The notes under the pieces are model-generated. The model did no database searches and was not told the origin of the DNA. It worked only from the letters and a program-made list of their open reading frames with translations. The position numbers were made by a program, and so were the translations under genes. A stretch of DNA of 64,000 nucleotides from CAWJHE01 sp963842455. Lineage in GTDB: Bacteria; Chloroflexota; Anaerolineae; Anaerolineales; UBA4823. How positions within the stretch are numbered: position 1 is the first letter of the stretch; each line of letters starts with the position of its first letter. The stretch covers positions 434,001 through 498,000 of the forward strand of contig CAWJHE010000014.1 of assembly GCA_963842455.1 (NCBI GenBank), in the 5' to 3' direction. Shown in pieces: positions 25,879 through 34,401 of this stretch.

Positions 25879-27333
25879 ATGCGAAGTATGTGGATTAATG
25901 GAAAACCAACCACACCCCATGGCCACCCACAGCAGGCTATTGACCCTGCTACCGAATTGAGCTTTGCTGAATATGCCTGGGGAAGCCAAGAAGAGGCTGA
26001 AATGGCTGTAAGTTCAGCCAAAGGCGCGTTCTCCTCCTGGCGTCGTACCCCAGCCAATGAACGTGCGGCCATGTTGCACGAAATTGCTCATCGATTGCGC
26101 GCCAGCAGTGATGAGCTCTCGGCTGAGCTTTCCCTGGAGACCGGGCGCTCGATCCGCAAAAATCGGGGATACGTGGAGTGGTCTGCCCAATGCTTTGATT
26201 ATTACGCAGAGCTGGCACGCCATTCCCGCGGACGAGTTATCCCCTCCCCAGAAGCCAGCCAGCTATCCATGGTCATTAAAGAACCCCTGGGGGTCGTGGC
26301 TGCTATCATCCCCTGGAATTACCCGCTTCTGCTCCTGGTGTGGAAACTTGCGCCCGCTCTGGCAGCTGGAAACACTGTCGTGATTAAACCGGCTACATAC
26401 ACAACCTGGGTCAGCCTGGGATTTGCACGTTTCCTCGATCACCTGCCGCCTGGCGTGGTCAATATCATCTCCGGTTCTGGAAAAGAAGTGGGGGATTACC
26501 TGGTCACCCATCCTGACGTTCGTATGATTGCATTTACCGGCAGCACCGAAGTCGGGCAACATATCATGCGCCAGGCTGCCGAAGAGCTGAAGCACATTCA
26601 CCTGGAGTTGGGTGGAAAAGACCCCATGATCGTTTGCGCCGATGCGCCGGTGGATACTGCTGCCAAAGCCGCCGTTTGGGGCGGGTTCTTGAACGCCGGT
26701 CAGGTATGCACCTCTGTTGAACGCGTCTATGTGGATCGAAAAATCTACCAACCCTTCCTGGAAAAAGTGGTGGAGATCACCCAAAAACTGGTCCTTGGTC
26801 CTGGAATAGATCCAAAATCCGAGGTGACACCGATGATCCGAGCCAGTGAGCGGGAGAAAGTGCATCAGCAGGTTCAAGCTGCCATCCTTGGGGGAGCACA
26901 GTTACAGTGCGGTGGTCAGATCCCACCTGGGATTCCACAAGGTTTTTATTACGCCCCGACTGTACTTTCTGGAACGAAGGAGGAGATGGAAGTGATGCGT
27001 GAAGAGACCTTCGGTCCTGTCCTGCCAATCGTGCCAGTCGAATCCTTTGATCAAGCTTTGCTTCTGGCTAACCAGTCGCGGTATGGTTTAGGCGCGACTT
27101 TGTTCACCCAGGATGCACGCATTGTCAAGCGTTACATGGAGGAGATCGAAGCCGGCAATGTATGGGTCAATGATCCCTTAATCGACAACCTGGCCGGACC
27201 TTTTGGCGGGATGAAGCGTTCTGGGATTGGGCGTGAGTTGGGCAGTGAAGGTTTAGAAGAATTTCTAGAAACAAAACATGTTCATTGGGAGATCGAAGGG
27301 GGACCGAAATCCTGGTGGTTCCCCTGGGATTAA
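25879..27333 (+). CDS. NAD(P)-dependent aldehyde dehydrogenase 2 of the amine island
   Basis: 484 residues. Asn147 in IIPWNYPLLLL, Glu243 in HLELGGKDPM and the nucleophile Cys277 in NAGQVCTSVERVYV are in place, and the cofactor loop is FTGSTEVGQ. It shares long identical blocks with aldehyde dehydrogenase 1 (for example WKLAPALAAGNTVVIKP and HPDVRMIAFTGS), so the two are paralogues with possibly different chain-length preference. The C-terminal stretch IDNLAGPFGGMKRSGIGREL is family standard. It stands between the HemL-like aminotransferase and the saccharopine-type dehydrogenase, 30 bases before the latter, and is probably cotranscribed with them. Confidence 0.9.
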   Translation: MRSMWINGKPTTPHGHPQQAIDPATELSFAEYAWGSQEEAEMAVSSAKGAFSSWRRTPANERAAMLHEIAHRLRASSDELSAELSLETGRSIRKNRGYVEWSAQCFDYYAELARHSRGRVIPSPEASQLSMVIKEPLGVVAAIIPWNYPLLLLVWKLAPALAAGNTVVIKPATYTTWVSLGFARFLDHLPPGVVNIISGSGKEVGDYLVTHPDVRMIAFTGSTEVGQHIMRQAAEELKHIHLELGGKDPMIVCADAPVDTAAKAAVWGGFLNAGQVCTSVERVYVDRKIYQPFLEKVVEITQKLVLGPGIDPKSEVTPMIRASEREKVHQQVQAAILGGAQLQCGGQIPPGIPQGFYYAPTVLSGTKEEMEVMREETFGPVLPIVPVESFDQALLLANQSRYGLGATLFTQDARIVKRYMEEIEAGNVWVNDPLIDNLAGPFGGMKRSGIGRELGSEGLEEFLETKHVHWEIEGGPKSWWFPWD

Positions 27334-27363
27334 TTTTTTATATCTACTACAAGGAGAAAACCT

Positions 27364-28533
27364 ATGCGAATCACCGTATTGGGAGGCGCTGGAAAGATGG
27401 GTTGTATATCTGTGCAGGACCTGGTCAATGATGAACGCGTCCACCAGGTTGTCATTGCAGATACCAACCCGGTTCAGGCGAAAATTGTCGCCGACACCCT
27501 TAACAGCAACAAAATTGAATTTCAAAAGGTGGATACCCAATCACCAGAAAGTTATATCCAGGTTTTGAAAGGCTCAGATGCCTGTGTCAATGCAACCATC
27601 CGGCATACCAATGTTGCCGTGATGCAAGCCTGTTTACAGACCGGCACCAGTTACACTGATATGGGTGGCCTGTTCTTCGTCACCCGCAAGCAATTGGAGC
27701 TGCACGAGCAATTTGAAGAAGCCGGAATCAGTGCAGTCCTGGGAATGGGATCTGCGCCCGGTATCCCAAATATTCAGGCGCGCTACGCTGCCGACCGGTT
27801 GGATACCATCGACACGATCCGCATTTACGATGGCATCAAACCCCCTGCGCCCAATGATGTGCGCTTTACTTATTCAGTCCCGACAATTGTTGACGAGCTC
27901 ACCTTGGAACCCATGGTGTACCGCGATGGAGAATTTAAAGCCTGCGAGCCATTAACCGAGTTCGAAGATTACTGTTTCACATCACCGCTGGGCATTCTCC
28001 CCATGCATCTGTCCTTACATTCGGAAGTTGCCACTCTGCCCATCTCGTTCAAGGATAAAGGCGTGAAAGAATGCTTCTTCAAGATCAATTACTGGGGCAT
28101 GGCAAAAGAAGTCGTCGAAAAGATCCGCGTACTGGCGGAGTTTGGTTTTGGCGGTTGGGAGTCGGTCGAAGTGGATGGCAAACCAGTTGTCCCCAGAGAT
28201 CTGATGATCGCCATGCTATCCACCTATGTACCACCCATCACCGAGTTTCTAGCACCCCCGCTGCGTAAGCCTCCGGATTGGGTCAAGGAGATCGTCACAG
28301 AAGTCAGTGGGTTCAAAGACGGCAAAGCAACCACCTATCGCCTGGGTGCGCTAACCTGTAAAGGCGCCTTACCGACCGGGGTCGCCCCAGCAGTGGCAGC
28401 CATCTGGTTAGCCGAGAAACGTATCCCACCTGGAGTATATCCGCCTGAATTGGTTTTGGATCCGATCCCATTCTTCAAAGAATTAGAAAACCGTCAAATC
28501 CTGACCCAGGTCAGTGTTACAACAATGCTCTAA
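27364..28533 (+). CDS. Saccharopine dehydrogenase-family oxidoreductase, lysine-6-dehydrogenase-like
   Basis: 389 residues. A Rossmann nucleotide loop MRITVLGGAGKMG opens the protein, followed by the family stretch SDACVNATIRHTNVAVMQACLQTG and VLGMGSAPGIPNI. The end, IPPGVYPPELVLDPIPFFKELENR, matches the C-terminal pattern I recall for L-lysine 6-dehydrogenase of about 386 residues. True saccharopine reductases and carboxynorspermidine dehydrogenases share the fold. Such enzymes form or break a C-N bond at a terminal amino group using NAD(P). In this island it could deaminate lysine or a related diamino acid to a semialdehyde for the dehydrogenases, or cleave a secondary amine from a polyamine. 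Substrate is inference. Confidence 0.75.
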   Translation: MRITVLGGAGKMGCISVQDLVNDERVHQVVIADTNPVQAKIVADTLNSNKIEFQKVDTQSPESYIQVLKGSDACVNATIRHTNVAVMQACLQTGTSYTDMGGLFFVTRKQLELHEQFEEAGISAVLGMGSAPGIPNIQARYAADRLDTIDTIRIYDGIKPPAPNDVRFTYSVPTIVDELTLEPMVYRDGEFKACEPLTEFEDYCFTSPLGILPMHLSLHSEVATLPISFKDKGVKECFFKINYWGMAKEVVEKIRVLAEFGFGGWESVEVDGKPVVPRDLMIAMLSTYVPPITEFLAPPLRKPPDWVKEIVTEVSGFKDGKATTYRLGALTCKGALPTGVAPAVAAIWLAEKRIPPGVYPPELVLDPIPFFKELENRQILTQVSVTTML

Positions 28534-28562
28534 GAAAAGCGAATTTTCTCAAGGAAGGTAGC

Positions 28563-30049
28563 ATGCTGGAAAACCCTGCACAACTCGAGAACTATATTGC
28601 TGGAAAATGGACACGCGCGCCTGATGCCCCATTCACTACCAGTCCACAATCCCGCCACGAACGAAGTTCTCTGCCAGGTTCCCCTATCTCGCCGTGCTGA
28701 GGTGGATCTGGCAGCCCGGGCTGCGCAACAGGCATACCCGGTCTGGCGAAGCATACCTGCGCCAGACCGGATCCAAACCCTGTTCGAGCTAAAGAACCTG
28801 CTGGAATTCCACTTCAACGACCTGTCTGAGACGATCGTAAAAGAAAATGGGAAAACCTTGAAAGAAGCCCAGGGTGAAATGCGCCGAGCGATAGAAAATG
28901 TTGAAGTAGCATGCGGTATTCCAACAATGATGCAAGGCAACCTGTTGGAGGATATTGCCCGGGGAATCGATGAATTCATGATCCGGCAACCGTTGGGAGT
29001 GGTTGCGATCATCGCGCCGTTCAATTTCCCAGGCATGATCCCATTCTGGTTCTTGCCATATGCTTTGGCTTGCGGGAACACTGTAATTGTAAAACCATCT
29101 GAACGCACGCCTATCACCATGGCAAAGGTCTTTCAGCTTCTGGATGCAGCTGGACCTGCCACCAGGGGTGGTCAACCTGGTGAACGGCGGTCCAGAAAGT
29201 GTGGATGCCATTCTCGAACATCCAGAAATCAAAGCCATCAGCTTTGTGGGTTCCACGGCAGTTGCCCGCAAGATTTACAGCCAGGCATCCGCCCATGGGA
29301 AACGCGTACAGGCGCAGGGCGGGGCTAAAAACCCGCTGGTTATCCTGCCAGATGCCGATCTTGAAATGACCACCCAGATTGTCACCGATAGCGTCTTCGG
29401 CAATGCTGGGCAACGCTGCCTGGCTGCATCCCTGGTTGTCACAGTCGGCAAGGAGGCCGCCCAAACTTTTCCACAAGCCCTGGCGCAAGCAGCCCAGGAA
29501 CGCATCGTCGGCTATGGGCTAGACCCAAAGACCCAAATGGGACCAGTGATCAGCCAGCAATCCAAACAAAGGATCCAAACCTTGATCCAATCTGGGATCG
29601 ATGAAGGCGCTTCCTTGCTGGTGGACGGGCGACAGGCAGACATACCCGGTTATGAAAACGGCTATTTTATGCACCCATCCATCCTTAATGATGTGCCATT
29701 GGATGGTGAAATCTTCCGGACTGAGATTTTTGGCCCAGTAATGGGGTTGATGCATGTGGACACTTTGGATGACGCCATTCGCCTGGTCAATAAGGGTTCC
29801 TATGGAAACATGGCGTGCCTGTTTACACAAGATGGAGCGGCTGCTAGAAGGTTCCGTAATGAAGCCCAGGCTGGAAATATCGGAATCAATATTGGCGTAG
29901 CTGCGCCAATGGCGTTTTTCCCCTTCAGCGGTTGGAAAGACAGTTTCTTCGGCACTTTACACGGGCAAAGCCACCATGCAGTCGAATTCTATACCCAGAC
30001 TAAGATTGTGATTGAGCGCTGGCCCAAACAATGGTCGCGGCAATTCTGA
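28563..30049 (+). pseudogene. mmsA: MmsA-type CoA-acylating (methyl)malonate-semialdehyde dehydrogenase, two frameshifts
   Basis: The first frame from ATG 28563 gives ENYIAGKWTRAPDAPF. It shifts near 28640 to LPVHNPATNEVLCQVPL and on to NTVIVKPSERTPITMA, then shifts again near 29155 to PPGVVNLVNGGPESVD. The third frame continues to the stop with QGGAKNPLVILPDAD, the catalytic Cys in GNAGQRCLAASL, and FFPFSGWKDSFFGTLHGQ. The last two blocks are diagnostic of MmsA/IolA, which converts malonate or methylmalonate semialdehyde to acetyl- or propionyl-CoA. An intact protein would be about 495 residues. It would supply the terminal step of the island, for example beta-alanine-derived malonate semialdehyde to acetyl-CoA. 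Confidence 0.85.
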
Positions 30050-30130
30050 CACGGTTAATATAAACCACTCCGAAGACCGGGTACACAGGTGAAAACCGGA
30101 TAAGTTCTGATCAAACTGAAAGTTTAATTA

Positions 30131-30165
30131 ATTCGGGCTGCGAAAGCGTGTTTCGCAGCCCGAAT
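30131..30165. terminator. Bidirectional terminator between mmsA and the HD gene
   Basis: Perfect 15-base arms ATTCGGGCTGCGAAA (30131-30145) and TTTCGCAGCCCGAAT (30151-30165) with a 5-base loop, followed by ATTTATTGTT on the plus strand and TAATTAATTAAA on the minus strand. It lies between convergent genes. Confidence 0.8.
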
Positions 30166-30188
30166 ATTTATTGTTCGAACCTGACCAG

Positions 30189-30773
30189 TTATCCAGCCAG
30201 GCTTTCCATTTCAAAGACAATATCCTGAAATTCGGCTACCATCCTGCTTGTGCTGGCGACCTGAAAAATATCCAGGAGGCTGCGATAATACCACAGTGTT
30301 CCCTCTTTGCCACCAGTAAAGCGCATCCAGATTTCATCACCCGCCGAGCGCAGGTCCTGGACGATCGAACGTCCGTTGTGCAATTTATCTGCCAGCGAGA
30401 CTCGTAATACCGGAACAGGCGCACTCACCAGGTGCTCCAGGTATTTTTCTTTACGAGCCTGCCAGGGTGGCTTTGGATGAACATAAGTATCCGTACAAGC
30501 ATCCACAATCATGGCAACCTGATCGCCAAAACGGCGGCGAATCTCATCCAGGGTGCCTTGACCTCCCTGGTCCTCAACCGCATCATGCAGCAAGGCAGCT
30601 ATTGCCTGGTCTTCGTCACCGCCATCTTCCAAGACAAGGGCTGTAACCGCTAACAGGTGGGCGATATATGGCGTTTGAGTACCCTTACGCAGCTGGAATT
30701 CGTGCAATTCAAGGGTAAACTGCATGGCGCTGCGAAAACGGGAGGTCAGGATGGGAGTCGCAGGTTCTAACAT
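30189..30773 (-). CDS. HD-domain phosphohydrolase (RelA/SpoT hydrolase-like)
   Basis: 194 residues. The pattern TPYIAHLLAVTALVLEDGG, AALLHDAVEDQGG and TLDEIRRRFGDQVAMIV is that of the metal-dependent HD domain in SpoT-type hydrolases. His in PYIAH and the His-Asp pair in LLHDAVED would bind Mn2+. The synthetase and TGS/ACT regions of full RelA/SpoT are absent, so this is a small stand-alone hydrolase, possibly acting on (p)ppGpp or another nucleotide. It is cytoplasmic and follows the OsmC gene by 10 bases. Confidence 0.85.
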   Translation of the reverse strand: MLEPATPILTSRFRSAMQFTLELHEFQLRKGTQTPYIAHLLAVTALVLEDGGDEDQAIAALLHDAVEDQGGQGTLDEIRRRFGDQVAMIVDACTDTYVHPKPPWQARKEKYLEHLVSAPVPVLRVSLADKLHNGRSIVQDLRSAGDEIWMRFTGGKEGTLWYYRSLLDIFQVASTSRMVAEFQDIVFEMESLAG

Positions 30774-30783
30774 CGGTTGATAT

Positions 30784-31200
30784 TCAATCGCTAAGAATTT
30801 CGTATGAACTGCTTAGAGGAACTCCAGGGCGCAGGGTCGCCAGCACCGAACAATACTTCTCTTCGGAGAGTTGTATAGCCTTTTCCAAACGCTCTGGGTT
30901 AATCGCCCCTTTGGCAAGATAATGCAGGTGAATGCGCGTAAATTTATACGGTGGTTCCGAATCCTGGTCGCCTTCACACACTACTTTCAAGTCTTGCAGG
31001 GGTTCCCGTTGCTTTCCCAGAATCTCTACCACATCATAAGCAGAACAGGAAGCAGCCGCCATCAAGAGCATCTCAGCCGGTTTTACACCTACCCAATTGT
31101 ACTCAGGATCCGGCGATGGTCCGGTCACTACCGAATGACCATTCGAGCCGGTCACGGTCATCATTTTTCCTTCAACCCAGCGTAAAGTAATCTTCCCCAT
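30784..31200 (-). CDS. OsmC/Ohr-family protein
   Basis: 138 residues, full family length. The two redox cysteines are visible in MAAASCSAYDVVEILGK and SEEKYCSVLATLRPG, as expected for thiol peroxidases that reduce organic hydroperoxides. The start has AAAAAGGAG eight bases upstream. It is cytoplasmic and probably cotranscribed with the HD hydrolase gene. A general peroxide-defence or persulfide role is likely; no regulator is adjacent. Confidence 0.88.
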   Translation of the reverse strand: MGKITLRWVEGKMMTVTGSNGHSVVTGPSPDPEYNWVGVKPAEMLLMAAASCSAYDVVEILGKQREPLQDLKVVCEGDQDSEPPYKFTRIHLHYLAKGAINPERLEKAIQLSEEKYCSVLATLRPGVPLSSSYEILSD

Positions 31201-31281
31201 AAATTCTCCTTTTTGATTGCTTTTTTATTGCGTAATGACCCGTCTCAGGATGACGCAAGTTCATTTCAATGCAAGCGTGGT

Positions 31282-33273
31282 TTATGCCATGCTTGCCATG
31301 GATAAGATTTCTTCCATTTGCTCAGCCACTTTCCCATGTTCAGGGTTCTCCGCCCGGCTGAGCATCAGTTGATTAGCAATGCGGTGCAACAGTCCCGGGT
31401 TTACCTTGGCCAACTCCGTGGTGATCTTTTGCCAGAATTTTCTCAGCTCCGAGTTCGGATGGGTAGCGGCGTACACAGCTATTTGGGCCGGTGAGGCCAT
31501 GCTCAAATTCCAGGTGCTGACGTTAATATCCAGTTCTCTGCCAGCGTTGGACCAGAAATACGCTAACATCGGATTAATCAGACCGCGCATCCTACCCCAC
31601 AGCGGATCCTCTTCCTGGACCAGGGCAAAGAAAGCCAGGTAATAAGGCCTGGCTGAGGCGTAATCTCTGTTCACCTGGGAAAGCTTACCAGCAATCGCGG
31701 ATGCATAGGAAGCCATATACCAGTTCAGGTCTTCTAGAGTTGCTCCGGGTTCTCCACTTTCGACCGCATCCCATTGCAAACGGCAGGTTACCAGGTATGT
31801 CTGGCTGGAGGCGGCAAAATCCTGAGAGCGCTGCAACATAGCCTTTTTTGAATAGGCACGCGCCGATTCTGCACCTGGCGGCACATTTTCCGGCACCTCG
31901 GTTTCCTTGATATCCCTCACCAGGATTTGTAGAACCGGATCATTTTCAAAAGGCAGAACCGCTTTCCCCGGCAGTGCGTAACGCTGACTTTTCCGTGTAA
32001 TCATGTCCCGCTGCTTCAAGTCTTCTAATAAGTTTTGGACATAATCCACCTGGTTGCGGTCATTTAACAACAGGTAAGCCAGCTCACCCAGATCCACGTC
32101 ATATCCTGAGCGAATAATGGCGTAGATGAAATCCGCTTCCGCCCTCTCGACAAAATGCGCTTCGCTGTCAATTCCAGGCGCCAACCAAACCGGAGCTTGC
32201 AGGGAGATGGGATGATCTTGGAAATCGAATCCATTTTGGTGCAAAGCCAGCTGGAAAATTTCTCGTATGGTGGTGGAATTTCGCACCAGCCCCTGAACAG
32301 CATATCGCTCTGAAAGCATCTCAGTCAATTCATCGATCGAATATTCACCCGGATGGTCTGTAATTTCGCGGTAAATATCTCTGAGAACATCCCGGCGAGT
32401 AGCCATATCGACGGTGGAGATCTTCATGCGAGTAAACACCTGACGGTATTGGGAATCCAATCCATGGCGGGGTGGTTGAACTTCTTCGGCTGCATAAACA
32501 ACCTCTGTGCTTTCTCCTGCCTCTTCCAGGTGTCCATTTCCATTCGAGGCCAGGAGGAAATCTCCAGGAGCGACAAATAATTGCATGTCACGCAAAATCA
32601 ATTTGACCAGGTCGCGATTATCTTCCAACCAGGATTTGAATTGGGTGTATCCAAAGTTGGCTTCATTAAATGCAGGATCTAAAAGCAACATGGTCTGTCT
32701 CAGTCGGGTTGCCAGCAGAGGCACATCCCCGCGTTGGGCATGGGCTTGCAGCGCCTTGGACAGTAACGCACGCGCCTGTTCAATCTCAACACAGGATTGC
32801 TCCTCTAATTCCACCATCTCCCCCAGGGCTGTCTCCAGGTATACAAATTCGTCGCAAGATTTCACTAACAGTTCATGTGTACTGCTGCGCGGACCAATTC
32901 CAATAGTATAGCGGCCATATTCACGCAGCTTGGCAGCCAATGGGCTAAAATCACTATCACCGGAGACGATCACAAAGGTTTGGATCTGGGAACGCGTCAA
33001 GGCAAGCTCAAAAGCATCAATCGCCATGCGAATATCAGCCCGGTTTTTTCCGGAACGCACACTATAGATTTGGATTAAATCAATGGAGTTATTCATCATC
33101 TCATCGCGATAACGTGTGAAGCGAGACCAATCCCCATAAGCGCGTTTCACCACGGCGGGTCCACGGCTCTGCAAATATTCCATCAGCGCAGTCACTTCAA
33201 AATCGAAAAATTCGCGCTCTGCCCACAAAGCTACGTTCTCAAAATCAATAAAAATTCCCATTTGACCGTTCAT
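31282..33273 (-). CDS. NYN-domain (LabA/DUF88) RNase-like protein with LOTUS/OST-HTH domain
   Basis: 663 residues. The N-terminal NYN PIN-like nuclease domain (1-150) shows MGIFIDFENVALWAE with Asp10, KNRADIRMAIDAFELA with Asp80 and Asp86, and VIVSGDSDFSPLA with Asp106 and Asp108, all the acidic residues of the metal site. A LOTUS/OST-HTH-type winged helix follows (about 165-235, LLATRLRQTMLLLDPAFNE, YTQFKSWLEDN). Further helical repeats of possible winged-helix type (about 285-450) and a uniquely long all-helical tail complete the protein. NYN-LOTUS proteins are linked to RNA binding and cleavage. The target is unknown, and the 400-residue extension is unusual. It is probably a single-gene unit. 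Confidence 0.8.
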   Translation of the reverse strand: MNGQMGIFIDFENVALWAEREFFDFEVTALMEYLQSRGPAVVKRAYGDWSRFTRYRDEMMNNSIDLIQIYSVRSGKNRADIRMAIDAFELALTRSQIQTFVIVSGDSDFSPLAAKLREYGRYTIGIGPRSSTHELLVKSCDEFVYLETALGEMVELEEQSCVEIEQARALLSKALQAHAQRGDVPLLATRLRQTMLLLDPAFNEANFGYTQFKSWLEDNRDLVKLILRDMQLFVAPGDFLLASNGNGHLEEAGESTEVVYAAEEVQPPRHGLDSQYRQVFTRMKISTVDMATRRDVLRDIYREITDHPGEYSIDELTEMLSERYAVQGLVRNSTTIREIFQLALHQNGFDFQDHPISLQAPVWLAPGIDSEAHFVERAEADFIYAIIRSGYDVDLGELAYLLLNDRNQVDYVQNLLEDLKQRDMITRKSQRYALPGKAVLPFENDPVLQILVRDIKETEVPENVPPGAESARAYSKKAMLQRSQDFAASSQTYLVTCRLQWDAVESGEPGATLEDLNWYMASYASAIAGKLSQVNRDYASARPYYLAFFALVQEEDPLWGRMRGLINPMLAYFWSNAGRELDINVSTWNLSMASPAQIAVYAATHPNSELRKFWQKITTELAKVNPGLLHRIANQLMLSRAENPEHGKVAEQMEEILSMASMA

Positions 33274-33348
33274 TTTTTAACTCCGCCTTTTTTTGGGGTA
33301 AATCATCCTGTCGTATGGATAGCTGCAGTGTTTAACAGGATCCACGGT

Positions 33349-34390
33349 TTAGAAATTCCAAATCTGTTTTGCCTGGGCAAGAACTGCCCGCCAGGATCGA
33401 CCTTCCGGACGCGGCGAAGGACCTAAGTAATCTTGCCAGGATCGCTCAACAAATACCGTCACAAATGCTTGGCTACAAATCTTGGCTGCCTCTAAATCAT
33501 AACCTCCTTCTAGAAAAAGCGCAATCTTTCCACGGCAATTTTTTTGCGCCCAAAGCTGTAAGCGTCTTAATAAAGTGTGAAAACCTTGGGCTGAACATAA
33601 CAGGTGTCCCAGGGGATCTTTCCAGTGCGGGTCAAACCCCAGGCAAAGGAACAAAATCTCTGGCTGGTAGGCATCCAAAGCGGGCAAGATAAGCTCATCC
33701 ATCACTGCCAGGAAGCCTGTATCACCTGTGCCCGGTGGAAAGGGGATATTCATATTCGTACCTTCCCCCAAACCTGTTCCAAGTTCATCCAATTTCCCAC
33801 TGCCCGGAAATAAAGGAGATTGGTGGGTAGAGATATAGAAGACATCGCCTCTCCGCCAAAAGATATCCTGGAGACCATTCCCATGATGCAAATCCAGATC
33901 GATGATGGCCAGTTTACGCACATTCGAAAAACCGGGCTGGTTTGCAGTGAGCAGATATTCAGCCGCGATGGCTGCGTTGTTGAGCAAGCAAAAACCCATG
34001 CCTCGCTGCCTGGTAGCATGATGACCCGGCGGACGGGTGATGGCAAAACCGGCCTGGCTTTTGCCCGTCCAGACTGCAGCGGCGATGGCAAGAGCCCCAC
34101 CAGCTGATCTTAACGCCAGGTCCCAGGAGGCTGGCTGAGTATAGGTATCCATATCCAGGGGTTGCCCCGATCGACAGACTTGCTCTAATCGCTGCAGATA
34201 TTCCGGGCTATGTACACGTGTCTAATAAATCCATAGGAACCTGGAAAGGTTCTAACTTCGGAATAGAGTCCCAGGCATCGATTTCGACCAAACCCTGGCA
34301 AAAAGCAGTCACCCGCTCTGGACGCTCGGGATGCCCAATCTGCATGTGTTTCTCGTGTCCGTCAGGATAGAAGAAGACAAATTCATGCAT
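33349..34390 (-). pseudogene. Histone deacetylase / acetylpolyamine amidohydrolase-family protein, one frameshift
   Basis: The N-terminal frame from ATG 34390 reads MHEFVFFYPDGHEKH, HPERPERV and PMDLLDT. One extra base near 34210 shifts it, after which HSPEYLQRLEQVCRSGQP continues into the long frame. That frame has the zinc and catalytic motifs RPPGHHA, IIDLDLHHGNG, GFDPHWKDPLG and LFLEGGYD. The repaired protein would be about 347 residues, normal for bacterial class II deacetylases such as AcuC and acetylpolyamine amidohydrolase. It would remove acetyl groups from proteins or amines. The nearby amine-catabolic island makes acetylated polyamine a candidate substrate, but that is inference. 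Confidence 0.82.
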
Positions 34391-34401
34391 ACCGCCTCCG
34401 C

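Noticed and set aside
28597..30049. Two overlapping separate aldehyde dehydrogenase genes
   Set aside because: They are consecutive parts of one MmsA protein; the N-terminal piece begins even earlier at 28563 in a third frame, so they are joined as one broken gene.
30131..30165. CRISPR-like or mobile-element inverted repeat
   Set aside because: Single hairpin between convergent genes with flanking A/T tracts; it is an ordinary bidirectional terminator.
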